DNA of 44,263 bases from an uncultured Lachnospiraceae bacterium (GCA_946537305.1 CAMNFR010000016.1:1-44263), one strand, 5' to 3'; positions 31,631-40,607 are shown, counted from the stretch's first letter. Notes: generated by a model from the letters alone, not told the origin. Program-made: numbers and translations.

Positions 31631-33253
31631 ATGACGTTGTATGAATTTTTTTCGCTGCTCGGCGGCGTAGGCCTGTTTCTGTACGGCATGAGCATTATGT
31701 CCACGGGATTGAAGGAGGCTGCGGGCAGCAAACTCCGAACCATCCTGGAAAAGGCCACGGCCAACCGGTTTGCCGCGGTCGCGGTCGGCGTTCTGGTGAC
31801 CCTTCTGATCCAGAGCTCCTCCGCCACGGATATGATGGTCATCAGCTTTGTAAACTCGGGCCTGATGACACTGGGCCAGGCCATCGGCGTGATCATGGGT
31901 GCCAATATCGGTACCACCGTCACGGCTCAGATCACGGCCTTTAACCTGGGGGCATATGCGCCGGTCATCCTGTTCACTGGGGCGATGATGTGCCTGTTCA
32001 TGAAAAACAATACGGTGAAGCACATAGGGACCATCCTGATGGGCTTCGGTATGCTGTTTACCGGCATTACGGCCATCAAAGCAGCCATCGCGCCGCTTTC
32101 TCAGAGCGCTGGCTTTATTTCCTTCCTGTCGACCCTGGAAAATCCGATTGTTGCGGTCCTCTTCGGCGTGGCTTTCACGGCGCTGCTGCAGAGCTCATCT
32201 TCTTCGGTTGTCATATTTCAGGCCTTTACGGTTCAGGGGCTTATCGGTTATAATATGACCGTATATCTGGTGATCGGCGCCGCCATCGGCTCCGTTACAC
32301 CCAACATTCTGGCATCGCTGACCACCAACCGGAACGGCAAGCGTACGGCGGTGCTGAACCTTCTGTTCAACCTGATCCGCGCGGCGCTGATGCTGGCGCT
32401 GATCACCATTTTCCCCGGATTCACGGAGATGATCCAGAATCTGACGCCGGGCGATGTGGGCCATCAGGTCGCCAACACCCATACGATCTTTGCAACGCTG
32501 GCCGTGCTTCTGGAACTGCCCTTTGCCAATGCCATCGTGGCACTTTCCCGGAAGGTGATCCCGGTCCTGCCGGAGGAAAACCGCGCCATCGAGGATCGTC
32601 AGCTGAAGTACCTGGTACAGGCCGAGAACCTGCCCTCCGCGGTGGCCATCCATCAGGCAAAGCTGGAACTGATACGCATGGGAAAGATCGCGCGGGACAG
32701 CCTGGAGCGGTCCATTACCTGCTTCTTTAACCAGGATGATCGTCTGGCGGAAAATGTGATCGAGACGGAGGATACCGTAGATATCCTGACGGATAAGATC
32801 CAGGAGCACCTGATCGCTTTCCGGTCTCGCGGCTACGCGCCCCGGGAGGAGAGCCGGATCTCCCAGTTTATGCTGGTCGCTTCGGATATTGAAAGGATCT
32901 CTGATTACGCGGAAAACATTGCGGAATACCAGGGCGAGTTTAAGGCCCGGAAGGCGTCCATGTCCGAAGAGGCGCTGCAGGAGCTGAAGACAATTGCGGA
33001 GGCTTCCCTGAAATCGCTGGATTTCTCGCTGGGCGTTTTTGAATCGGAGGACTTTGATGATCTGCCGGAGGCGGAGGCCCTGGAACAGAAGGTTGACGAT
33101 CTACAGACCACGTTTATTAACGCCCACATTCAGCGTCTTATGTCGGACAGATGCAGCCCGGTCGGCGGCGTCATATTTACGGATATGATCAACGACCTGG
33201 AGCGCTGCTCCGACCACGCGGTCAATATCGCCTTCGCGCTGTATGATCACTGA
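31631..33253 (+). CDS. Na/Pi cotransporter with C-terminal PhoU-like domain
   Basis: A 540-residue membrane protein that takes up phosphate with sodium (NptA/SLC34-like). Two inverted Na/Pi repeats are clear: LIQSSSATDMMVISFVNSG with IGVIMGANIGTTVTAQ, and LLQSSSSSVVIFQAFTVQG with IGAAIGSVTPNILASL. After about eight membrane segments the last 190 residues are helical and PhoU-like (ERSITCFFNQDDRLAENVIE, MLVASDIERISDYAENIAE, DLERCSDHAVNIAFAL). The start at 31631 has CTGAGGAGAG upstream; an earlier in-frame ATG lies inside the promoter. The response regulator gene begins 15 bp after the stop, giving a transporter-regulator-sensor operon. Confidence 0.93.
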   Translation: MTLYEFFSLLGGVGLFLYGMSIMSTGLKEAAGSKLRTILEKATANRFAAVAVGVLVTLLIQSSSATDMMVISFVNSGLMTLGQAIGVIMGANIGTTVTAQITAFNLGAYAPVILFTGAMMCLFMKNNTVKHIGTILMGFGMLFTGITAIKAAIAPLSQSAGFISFLSTLENPIVAVLFGVAFTALLQSSSSSVVIFQAFTVQGLIGYNMTVYLVIGAAIGSVTPNILASLTTNRNGKRTAVLNLLFNLIRAALMLALITIFPGFTEMIQNLTPGDVGHQVANTHTIFATLAVLLELPFANAIVALSRKVIPVLPEENRAIEDRQLKYLVQAENLPSAVAIHQAKLELIRMGKIARDSLERSITCFFNQDDRLAENVIETEDTVDILTDKIQEHLIAFRSRGYAPREESRISQFMLVASDIERISDYAENIAEYQGEFKARKASMSEEALQELKTIAEASLKSLDFSLGVFESEDFDDLPEAEALEQKVDDLQTTFINAHIQRLMSDRCSPVGGVIFTDMINDLERCSDHAVNIAFALYDH

Positions 33254-33268
33254 TCAAAAGGATTATCC

Positions 33269-33937
33269 ATGGCACTGATTTATATTGTAGAAGATGACCT
33301 CAGCATCCGCGAGATCGAAACCATCGCCCTGAAAAACAGCAACTATACCGTGGAGGCATTTGAAAATGCAGCGGCATTTTTCCTCCGCCTGTCGGAGAAG
33401 ATGCCGGATCTGATCCTGCTGGATATCATGCTCCCGGATCAGAATGGATATGAGATTATCCGGCGGCTCAGGAAAAGCCCGCAGACGGCAAAGATCCCCG
33501 TGATCATGGTGACCGCCCGGACGACGGAGATGGATCTGGTGAAGGGGCTGGATTCCGGCGCGGACGACTATATCCGAAAGCCGTTTTCCATCATGGAGCT
33601 GCTCTCCCGGGTGCGGGCGCTGCTGCGGCGCACCGCGGAGGAGGCGCCGAAGCTTCTCTGCGTGGGGGACATTCAGCTGGATCCGGAGCGCCACACGGTG
33701 CTTGCCGGGGGAACCCAGGTGGAGCTCACATTTAAGGAATTTGAACTGCTGCGCTTCCTGATGACCAATTCGGAGGTGGTGCTCTCCAGGGAGTCCATCA
33801 TGCAGGCGGTCTGGGGCACCGATTACGAGGGCGAATCGCGCACCGTGGATATGCATATCAAGACGCTGCGCCAGAAGCTTGGCGTCAGCGGAAGCCGGAT
33901 CGGCACCGTCAGAAATGTGGGGTATGTGATCACATGA
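33269..33937 (+). CDS. OmpR/PhoB-family response regulator
   Basis: A 222-residue two-domain regulator. The receiver domain (1-120) has the acidic pocket EDD at 8-10, phosphoacceptor Asp52 in LLDIMLPD, the switch Thr in MVTARTTE and Lys104 in YIRKPF. The DNA-binding domain (about 128-222) is a winged helix with LTFKEFELLRFLMTNS, VWGTDYEGESRTVDMHIKTLRQKL and a GTVRNVGYVI end. It binds direct-repeat DNA sites as a dimer. Its stop overlaps the kinase start by 4 bp (ATGA). Linkage to the Na/Pi symporter and the TTTACA repeats suggests a PhoP/PhoB-like role, though regulators of other stresses have the same build. Confidence 0.93.
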   Translation: MALIYIVEDDLSIREIETIALKNSNYTVEAFENAAAFFLRLSEKMPDLILLDIMLPDQNGYEIIRRLRKSPQTAKIPVIMVTARTTEMDLVKGLDSGADDYIRKPFSIMELLSRVRALLRRTAEEAPKLLCVGDIQLDPERHTVLAGGTQVELTFKEFELLRFLMTNSEVVLSRESIMQAVWGTDYEGESRTVDMHIKTLRQKLGVSGSRIGTVRNVGYVIT

Positions 33938-35283
33938 AACAGAAAATCAACCTGCACCTTACCCTGATTGTTTTTTTGGCGGTGCTTTCCACCGCGGTCG
34001 GTATAACGCTGGTATATTACAGCCTGTTCCGGACGCAGGTGCAGCGGGACCTGGCCCGGTACACCGATCTTCTGGCGGATACCGGCGTTTTCCAGTCGGC
34101 CAACGCCGAGACCGAAGATCCAAACACCTATGTGGAGACTCAGGCGCTGAGAGAATTGGAACAAGAGAATCTCCGCATCACCTGGATCTCTGCGGACGGA
34201 ACGGTCCTCTATGATAACGGAGCGGATGTCACCGGCCTGCCGAATCATCTGGACCGCCCCGAGATACAGGAGGCCGTCCGGAATGGTTCAGCCGAGATCG
34301 TGCGGCAGTCGGATACCTTTAATCTGAATACCTATTACTGCGCTTATCTTCTGGAGGATGGAACCATTCTCCGCACGTCCACCCAGGCAAGCTCTATCAC
34401 CAGTGTTTTTGTCAGTGTGTTGCCCGTGATCTTTGGCGTATGCGCCGCCTTTTTTGTGATCTGCATTCTTCTGGGCAACTTCCTGACCGGTCAGCTGCTG
34501 CAGCCGCTGTATCTGATGGCAGAGCAGCTGGAACAGCCCGTGGATACGCCGGCCTACCCGGAGCTTCAGCCCTTTGCGGATAAGATCCGCGCCCAACACG
34601 AAAATATCCTGGAGGCGGCTTCCGTGCGCCAGGATTTTACGGCCAATGTTTCCCACGAACTGAAAACGCCGCTCACGGCCATCTCCGGTTACGCGGAGCT
34701 GATCGAGACCGGCATGGTAACGGGGGATCAGGTGCCGCATGTGGCGGAACAGATCCGTCAGAACGCCAATCGGCTGCTTTCTCTTATTAATGATATCATT
34801 CGCCTTTCGGAACTGGACCATCAGGAGCTTCCCCGGAAATTTACGAACACAGATCTGAAGGAACTGGCAGAGGAATGCTGCCAGAATCTTTCCGTCAGCG
34901 CTCAGAAGCGGCAGCTCTCGCTCAGCTGTGAAGGTGAATCTGCCGTTCTTTCGGCGGACCGAAATCTCCTGAAAGAGCTGATCGAAAACCTGATACAGAA
35001 CGCCATCCAGTACAACCGGGAAAACGGCACCATCCTTGTCCGGACCGGGCAGGAAAACGGGCACCCGTTCCTGGCGGTAGAAGACAGCGGCATCGGCATC
35101 CCGAAAGACCAGCAGACGCGCATTTTCGAGCGCTTTTACCGGGTCGACAAAAGCCGGTCCCGCCGAACGGGCGGAACCGGCCTGGGACTGGCCATCGTAA
35201 AACACATTGCAGAAATCCACGACGCCGCCATCCGCCTGGACAGCGAACCCGGCAAGGGCACCTGCGTCACGGTCCAATTCTAA
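33934..35283 (+). CDS. membrane sensor histidine kinase (PhoR-like)
   Basis: A 449-residue membrane kinase. There is a first transmembrane segment at about 8-30, an extracytoplasmic domain of about 120 residues, and a second segment at about 155-178, followed by a short helical linker without an obvious PAS domain. The HisKA domain has FTANVSHELKTPLTAISGY with phosphorylated His241. The HATPase domain shows the N box (LIENLIQNAIQYN), G1 (VEDSGIGIPKD), F box (FERFYRVDKSRS) and G2 (GGTGLGLAIVKH). It should phosphorylate the response regulator encoded just upstream, with which it is translationally coupled. The sensed signal is not readable; phosphate availability is inferred from context. A palindrome-derived terminator follows. 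Confidence 0.93.
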   Translation: MKQKINLHLTLIVFLAVLSTAVGITLVYYSLFRTQVQRDLARYTDLLADTGVFQSANAETEDPNTYVETQALRELEQENLRITWISADGTVLYDNGADVTGLPNHLDRPEIQEAVRNGSAEIVRQSDTFNLNTYYCAYLLEDGTILRTSTQASSITSVFVSVLPVIFGVCAAFFVICILLGNFLTGQLLQPLYLMAEQLEQPVDTPAYPELQPFADKIRAQHENILEAASVRQDFTANVSHELKTPLTAISGYAELIETGMVTGDQVPHVAEQIRQNANRLLSLINDIIRLSELDHQELPRKFTNTDLKELAEECCQNLSVSAQKRQLSLSCEGESAVLSADRNLLKELIENLIQNAIQYNRENGTILVRTGQENGHPFLAVEDSGIGIPKDQQTRIFERFYRVDKSRSRRTGGTGLGLAIVKHIAEIHDAAIRLDSEPGKGTCVTVQF

Positions 35284-35285
35284 CA

Positions 35286-35346
35286 AGTCAAAAGTGGGTC
35301 AGTAGGGACGTTTTGGGCCTACCTTGTCACCCCTTTTGACTTTTTT
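35286..35346 (+). terminator. terminator formed by a palindromic repeat relative
   Basis: AGTCAAAAG pairs with CTTTTGACT and an inner GTAGG pairs with CCTAC, giving a long imperfect hairpin followed directly by TTTTTT. Words such as TAGGGACG and TTGTCACCCC suggest it belongs to the GGGGACG repeat family. It starts 3 bp after the sensor kinase stop. Confidence 0.75.
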
Positions 35347-35376
35347 GCCCCCAGAGGGGGTGACAAAATCAGGCAT

Positions 35377-35405
35377 TTGAATTATAGTAGATTTGTTGGT
35401 AAAAT
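35377..35405 (+). promoter_or_regulatory. promoter of the hybrid kinase gene
   Basis: TTGAAT, 17 bp and TAAAAT lie 51 bp before the ATG at 35456, downstream of the preceding terminator, so this gene is probably transcribed on its own. Confidence 0.55.
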
Positions 35406-35455
35406 GTATAGATAATCAAAAGAAAACAGGGGATGGATGAAGGGAGACAATCCGG

Positions 35456-38400
35456 ATGGACGATAATATTATGAATTTGGATCATCTTGACGGCGACGTG
35501 GCGCATCAGCATTTTATGCGGGTGGTATATCAGGTAAATAATATTGCCTGTTTGCTTCAGCAAAATGATGACGGCAGTCTTTCAGCGATCTTTGTGACTC
35601 CGGCGTTCTCAAAAATGATGGAGTGTGACTCTCAGGAGGAAGCGCTTAAGATCATGGACGGGGATAATCTGTTTGAGAATACCTATTTCGAAGACCGCCC
35701 GCTTGTCCGCAGTATGATCGAAAACCGTGTCGGCCCGGACGGCACGCAGGATCTTACCGTACGCAGGGTCACGTGCAAGGGAAATGTTATCTGGTGTGCG
35801 ATCCACTATGCCTTTATCGATGACTACAACAGGCATTACATTTACTGTACTTATGCAGATTTCACCAAATTAAAACGGTATGAAGAGCAGCTGCAGAGCG
35901 TGTATTCCAGCCTCGGTGAGAACTTCCATAAGACGGATGACGATTCGCTTGCCCGTGTGCGTGCCAATCTTACCACCAATATGGTGGAGGAGGCAAACGG
36001 TGCCTCAAGCTATGTGACAGACGAAGAACATATGTCTTTTTCGGATGCACTTATTGAGAGGGCATCCTATTTCCCGATCGCAGAAGAAAGGCAGATGTTC
36101 CTGGACACCTTCAATGCGGACGCCCTGACAAAGGCGTACATGGATGGAACGGTATCGGCCAGCAAGGTGCTCTACTCCCGTCTGCCGAACAATTCTGTAT
36201 TCTATGTAAAGATTACGGCAAATGTTACCCGTCATCCACTGACAAGCGACCTTATTGTCTTCATTACAGAGGAATCCAACAATCCGGAGAAGCTCGCCTC
36301 CACCATTAATGGAAAGATCCTGGCCAAGCAGTTCGACCTGGTGGCCTATATTGCCCGCGATGTTTATGATGTGGCCATCGGCGATGCCAGTATAATCGAG
36401 CACGGCAATATCTTCCCGAAGGTCAAGCACGGTTCTTATCGGGAGTATCTGGAAACACAGATCATTCCCGCCCTTCCTAAAGATGAAGCGTACCGTCAGA
36501 GAATACGCGAAGCGATGGATCTGAAGACCGTTTTTAAAATGTTTGAGATCAGGGAGCCTTATTCCGTCGACATTGAAGTGGATATGGAGGACGGGCATTT
36601 CTATAAGCGATTTGACTATTACTCGGTCGATCCGGAATCCGAGTACTGCATTGTTCTGAAAACAGATACTACCGAGGTGCGTCTGGAGCAGCTGGAGCAG
36701 GAGGAACGCAAGCGCGAGTTGGAATACAGCAGGCAGGAGCTGGCAGATACCGACGGAATTATGGCGGATGCGGGCTTCGGAATGTGGCATATGACGCTGG
36801 AGGAGGGGAAAGCCTCCCGACTGCGCGCCAATGCTAAAATGAAGGAACTTCTGGGAATTGCCGGTAAAGAACTGACAGAGGAAGAAATTTATGATGCCTG
36901 GTATTCCCATGTGCCTGAGACGGAAAGACCCGAGGTGATGAAACGGATCGAAGAGATGCTTTCCGGAAAGCTCTCCGAGTGCATCAACCTCTGGATCCAT
37001 CCGGATGGCCATGAAATGTATACACGTTTCGGCGGTACGGTCGTTGCTGACGAGGACGGAAAACAGTCTCTGAGAGGCTATTACAGCGATGTCACCGAGA
37101 GCGTCCGCGAAGACCGGGCACAAAGAGACGCGCTGGCAGATGCCCTGGTCGCCGCTGAACACGCAAACAAGGCAAAGACCACGTTCCTGAATAATATGTC
37201 CCATGATATCCGGACCCCGATGAATGCCATCGTGGGCTTTACGGCATTGGCGACGTCTCATATCGACAATAAAGAACTGGTACGGGATTATCTGAGTAAG
37301 ATTACCGTATCCAGCCAGCATCTGCTGTCCCTCATCAATGATGTGTTGGATATGAGCCGTATTGAGAGCGGTAAAATGACTCTGGATGAGTCGGAAGTCC
37401 ATCTGCCGGATGTAATCCATGACCTTCGTACGATCATCCACGCCAATATCGCTGCCAAACAGCTGAACCTTTTTATTGACACGCAGGATGTGGTGAATGA
37501 AGATATTATTACGGATAAACTCCGTCTGAACCAGATATTCCTGAATATCCTTTCCAATGCAATCAAGTTCACGCCCAACGGAGGAACGATCAGCTTTTTC
37601 GTGATCGAAAAAGCTTCTCCGATCCCCGATCATGCAGTGTTTGAGTTCCGCATCAAAGATACGGGAATCGGCATGAGCAGGGAGTATCAGAAAACGATTT
37701 TTGAGGCATTTACCCGTGAGAAGACCAGCACGGTCAGCGGTATCCAGGGTACTGGCCTGGGAATGGCCATCACCAAGAGTATCGTGGATATGATGGGCGG
37801 TACCATTTCCGTAAGCAGTGAGGAAGGAAAGGGGACCGAGTTTATCGTGACGCTTCCCTGCCGTCTGAACGGAAGTTATGTACACCAGGAGACAATCCCT
37901 GAACTGCAGGGGCTGAGAGTACTTGTGGTGGATGACGATACGGATACCTGCCTGTCGGTCTGCTCAATGCTGCGGACGATCGGTATGCGGCCTGACTGGA
38001 CAAGCCTGGGAAAGGAGTCCATCATCCGCGCGAAGGAAGCCATAAGGCAGTCGGACGCATTCAGCGCTTATATCATTGATTGGCAGATGCCGGATATGAA
38101 CGGCGTAGAGGTCGTCAGGCAGGTGCGCAGTTTGGTTGGGGAAGCTGCACCGATTATTATCCTGACGGCGTATGACTGGACGGATATTGAAAAGGAAGCA
38201 AAGGAGGCCGGCGTGACCGCCTTCTGTTCTAAGCCGATCTTCCTGTCGGAACTGCGCAAGGTTCTGGCAGCTCCATTCCAAAGCGTCCACGAGGATACGG
38301 AAGCAGAGACGACCACAACCGACTTCGCCGGCAAAAAGGTGCTGCTTGCTGAGGATAACGAAATGAACCAGATGATCGCGCAGGCCATTCTTACTGAATC

Positions 38401-38704
38401 CGGCCTGGAGGTCGTGATCGCCAATAATGGCCAGGAAGCGGTGAACATGATGGAGGAATCGCCTGCCGGGACATATAATATCATCCTGATGGATATCCAG
38501 ATGCCTGTTATGGACGGATATGAAGCCGCACGGCTGATCCGCGCCTTTACGGATCCGGAAAAGGCGAATATTCCGATTGTTGCAGTTACCGCCAATGCGT
38601 TCGAGGAAGACAGGAAGCTGGCGCTGGAGGCCGGCATGAACGGACATCTGGCAAAACCTTATGATATCCCTAAAATGATGGAAACCATAAAGCAGCTTCT
38701 GTGA
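35456..38704 (+). CDS. soluble hybrid histidine kinase with two receiver domains
   Basis: A 1082-residue cytoplasmic protein without signal peptide or membrane segment. The first 560 residues contain several PAS-like sensor regions (for example around 20-130 and 430-545, the latter ending GYYSDVTESVREDRA). HisKA follows with FLNNMSHDIRTPMNAIVGF and His583, then a HATPase with LNILSNAIKF, IKDTGIGMS and GTGLGMAITKSIVD. Receiver 1 (about 820-935) has DDD at 826-828 and Asp875 in IIDWQMPD. Receiver 2 (about 960-1082) has AEDNEMNQ and Asp1013 in LMDIQMPVMDG. No DNA-binding or output domain is attached, so signalling must pass to an unlinked partner or Hpt protein. A strong GGAG precedes the ATG. 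It is not obviously linked to the phosphate operon upstream. Confidence 0.92.
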   Translation: MDDNIMNLDHLDGDVAHQHFMRVVYQVNNIACLLQQNDDGSLSAIFVTPAFSKMMECDSQEEALKIMDGDNLFENTYFEDRPLVRSMIENRVGPDGTQDLTVRRVTCKGNVIWCAIHYAFIDDYNRHYIYCTYADFTKLKRYEEQLQSVYSSLGENFHKTDDDSLARVRANLTTNMVEEANGASSYVTDEEHMSFSDALIERASYFPIAEERQMFLDTFNADALTKAYMDGTVSASKVLYSRLPNNSVFYVKITANVTRHPLTSDLIVFITEESNNPEKLASTINGKILAKQFDLVAYIARDVYDVAIGDASIIEHGNIFPKVKHGSYREYLETQIIPALPKDEAYRQRIREAMDLKTVFKMFEIREPYSVDIEVDMEDGHFYKRFDYYSVDPESEYCIVLKTDTTEVRLEQLEQEERKRELEYSRQELADTDGIMADAGFGMWHMTLEEGKASRLRANAKMKELLGIAGKELTEEEIYDAWYSHVPETERPEVMKRIEEMLSGKLSECINLWIHPDGHEMYTRFGGTVVADEDGKQSLRGYYSDVTESVREDRAQRDALADALVAAEHANKAKTTFLNNMSHDIRTPMNAIVGFTALATSHIDNKELVRDYLSKITVSSQHLLSLINDVLDMSRIESGKMTLDESEVHLPDVIHDLRTIIHANIAAKQLNLFIDTQDVVNEDIITDKLRLNQIFLNILSNAIKFTPNGGTISFFVIEKASPIPDHAVFEFRIKDTGIGMSREYQKTIFEAFTREKTSTVSGIQGTGLGMAITKSIVDMMGGTISVSSEEGKGTEFIVTLPCRLNGSYVHQETIPELQGLRVLVVDDDTDTCLSVCSMLRTIGMRPDWTSLGKESIIRAKEAIRQSDAFSAYIIDWQMPDMNGVEVVRQVRSLVGEAAPIIILTAYDWTDIEKEAKEAGVTAFCSKPIFLSELRKVLAAPFQSVHEDTEAETTTTDFAGKKVLLAEDNEMNQMIAQAILTESGLEVVIANNGQEAVNMMEESPAGTYNIILMDIQMPVMDGYEAARLIRAFTDPEKANIPIVAVTANAFEEDRKLALEAGMNGHLAKPYDIPKMMETIKQLL

Positions 38705-38722
38705 TGTATGTTTTTGATCCCA

Positions 38723-38752
38723 TTGACAGATTTATAATGAAAATAGTATAAT
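38723..38752 (+). promoter_or_regulatory. strong sigma-A promoter of the small Ig-like protein gene
   Basis: Consensus TTGACA and consensus TATAAT are separated by 18 bp, 45 bp before the ATG at 38798. It is the best promoter match in the window. Confidence 0.82.
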
Positions 38753-38797
38753 CATGTTGTAACTATGGCTATGCATCCACTACAAAGGGGGACTTTT

Positions 38798-39565
38798 ATG
38801 AAAAAGGTTTATGACATGATGCAGAGGATTTGTTCAAACTATGCAAAGGTGTTGATGCTTGTTTTCTGTGCAGCGGCGGTTATGGCGCTGACGGCGGTAC
38901 CGACAAAAGCCGGCAGCGGATTGGCCGTGGGTCTGGACCACAATCAGTTGACCTTGTATGTGGGTCAGAAAAAGCAGATCAATATGATCGTCGGCGAGGG
39001 GCCTTATCAGGCTAAGGGCTGGTCCTCCAGCAAGAAGAGCGTTGCTTCGGTAAACAGCAACGGCATGGTGACCGCTAAAAAGACCGGCAAGGTGACGATT
39101 ACTTGCAAGACGGGATTTGGATATAATCTCACCTGCAAGGTCACCGTGAAGAAGCGCCTGGAAGTATCAAAATATCTGTCGAAAAAATATACAAAGCTTG
39201 CGAAGAAGGTCAAGGCAGCCAAAAAGACGACCAATGATCCGATGGGGGTCGGAAATCTGTATGTATTTACGGATAACAGCGGCATGGCACCGTTTTTCCG
39301 CTATGATCTGAAGACCAAGAAGATCTCCTTCATGCAGATTGCAAATATTGTGGCACCGGAGGATCAGGCAGGACTGACCCTATATGGGGTAAGCCTGGAT
39401 ATGAAGGCGAAGGCGGCAAAGAAAGCCCTGAAAGCGAAGAAATGGAAATATGTAAAAATGTCCAAATATGCAACGGGCTATGACCTGATCTATACGAAAT
39501 CCGGTCATACGATTACACTTAAGTTCGATGACGGAAAAGTAGGCGCTATACAGTGGAACCGCTAA
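38798..39565 (+). CDS. secreted protein with Big_2 Ig-like domain
   Basis: A 255-residue exported protein. Residues 1 to about 42 look like a signal peptide (basic region, VLMLVFCAAAVMALTAV core, TKA cleavage site). Residues about 48-118 form a bacterial Ig-like Big_2 domain (LTLYVGQKKQINMIVG, KGWSSSKKSVASVNSNG, VTAKKTGKVTITCKTG). The rest is lysine-rich and unrecognised, with repeated AKKALKAKK-like helices and a C-terminal beta-rich end. The start has AAAGGGGGAC just upstream. Its strong promoter and a bidirectional terminator make it a single-gene unit, probably well expressed. No anchor motif is seen; the basic tail may bind the cell wall or polyanions. Confidence 0.8.
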   Translation: MKKVYDMMQRICSNYAKVLMLVFCAAAVMALTAVPTKAGSGLAVGLDHNQLTLYVGQKKQINMIVGEGPYQAKGWSSSKKSVASVNSNGMVTAKKTGKVTITCKTGFGYNLTCKVTVKKRLEVSKYLSKKYTKLAKKVKAAKKTTNDPMGVGNLYVFTDNSGMAPFFRYDLKTKKISFMQIANIVAPEDQAGLTLYGVSLDMKAKAAKKALKAKKWKYVKMSKYATGYDLIYTKSGHTITLKFDDGKVGAIQWNR

Positions 39566-39567
39566 CG

Positions 39568-39614
39568 TGAAAAGGGGACGCACTTTCTGTGACAGAAGGT
39601 GCGTCCCCTTTTCA
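39568..39614. terminator. bidirectional terminator made of a GGGGACGCAC palindrome
   Basis: Arms of 23 bp (TGAAAAGGGGACGCACTTTC type) are inverted with one mismatch around a single central base. A TTTT tract ends each strand's stem. It sits 3 bp after the Ig-like gene stop and 10 bp before the LysR gene end, between convergent genes, and belongs to the same repeat family as 11885-11952. Confidence 0.78.
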
Positions 39615-39623
39615 TCCCCAGCC

Positions 39624-40496
39624 TCACAACTCCCGGAAGTATTCTCTGACGAACCGGGAGAATGCTTTGACCGCCGGGGAGGAGGCGGAGGCAGCGGATA
39701 CTCCCATCCCCAGAGACACGTACTGGGGCGGATCCAACGGCAGGATCTTTACGTCGAAGCTCCACATTCTCGTGCTCAGCTCATTGACCAGGAGGACTCC
39801 CATATTGCTCTGGGCCAGTGCCGCCGCCGTGGAGGAATTCCGGGTAGTAGTGACGATATTCGGCCGGAGACCGTACCGATCAAAGATCGCTTCGAGATCC
39901 TTGTCCTTGCCATAGGAGGACTGGATCAGCGGCGTTCGCTCACACTCCGACAGAGGGAAGGCGTCCAACCCGGCGTAGGGGCTATCCTTTCCCACCACAG
40001 CCACCATGGGATTTTGAGCCAGTTCAAACCATTCCCCTTCAAAATCATGCTGATCTGCCAGGAAGCCTACATCGGCCCGCCCGGCGTTCAGCGCCTCCAG
40101 GACATATCTCCGGATACTGTCGTCGATATGAAGCTCCACCCCGGGGTACCGCTCCCGGAACCGCCGAATGATTTCCGGCAGCCATGCGGCACAGATGCTG
40201 GGATAGGCCGCAATGGTTACCCGTCCCACGGTCAGGCCTGTGATCTCCGCTGCCGTCTCGTAGATTCTTTCCTCCTGCCGGATAAAATTTTCTATGACAG
40301 GATACAGCTTTTCTCCATCCGCTGTCAGCTGCACGCCGCGCCGGCTCCGGTGAAACAATGTCACCTGCAGTTCCTCCTCCAGCGCTGCTACCAGCTGGCT
40401 CACCGCCGATGTTGTGTAGTTCAGTTGTTCCGCCGCCCCGCGAAAGCTTCCGTGCCGGACCGCCGAGGCAAACGCCTTACATCTTGCCGTCTCCAT
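39624..40496 (-). CDS. LysR-family transcriptional regulator
   Basis: A 290-residue regulator. The N-terminal winged helix-turn-helix shows FASAVRHGSFRGAAEQLNYTTSAVSQLVAALEEEL. The effector domain runs from about residue 90 with VGRVTIAAYPSICAAWLPEII and SYGKDKDLEAIFDRYG. The start at 40496 has GCAGGAGGAGAACTT upstream, and the open frame before it lacks a site. LysR proteins usually control a divergent operon in response to a pathway metabolite. Here the divergent neighbour is the cupin-oxidoreductase-isomerase cluster, with a dyad and promoter in the 194-bp gap. The effector is unknown. Confidence 0.92.
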   Translation of the reverse strand: METARCKAFASAVRHGSFRGAAEQLNYTTSAVSQLVAALEEELQVTLFHRSRRGVQLTADGEKLYPVIENFIRQEERIYETAAEITGLTVGRVTIAAYPSICAAWLPEIIRRFRERYPGVELHIDDSIRRYVLEALNAGRADVGFLADQHDFEGEWFELAQNPMVAVVGKDSPYAGLDAFPLSECERTPLIQSSYGKDKDLEAIFDRYGLRPNIVTTTRNSSTAAALAQSNMGVLLVNELSTRMWSFDVKILPLDPPQYVSLGMGVSAASASSPAVKAFSRFVREYFREL

Positions 40497-40540
40497 AAGT
40501 TCTCCTCCTGCTTTGCGCTTCGCTATTATCTCCATTATAA

Positions 40541-40557
40541 ATTAAGCATTACTTAAT
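40541..40557. promoter_or_regulatory. candidate LysR operator dyad
   Basis: ATTAAGCATTACTTAAT has perfect 6-bp arms around a 5-bp centre and contains the T-N11-A pattern bound by LysR proteins. It lies 45 bp before the LysR start and 22 bp upstream of the -35 box of the divergent catabolic promoter, a typical position. Confidence 0.55.
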
Positions 40558-40578
40558 ATCAACTTAAATAACATTAGA

Positions 40579-40607
40579 TTTACTTTTTATATCCCGTACA
40601 TTATATT
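40579..40607 (+). promoter_or_regulatory. promoter of the catabolic cluster
   Basis: TTTACT, 17 bp and TATATT lie 83 bp before the first gene at 40691, close to the proposed LysR operator. Confidence 0.6.

Noticed and set aside
35348-35360. Small CCCCC-AGA-GGGGG hairpin as a terminator
   Set aside because: It is not followed by a T-tract on the plus strand. The true terminator for the sensor kinase appears to be the larger hairpin ending in TTTTTT just before it.
36005-37885. Minus-strand open frame of 626 codons
   Set aside because: It is antisense to the hybrid kinase, which has intact HisKA, HATPase and receiver motifs in the other strand.
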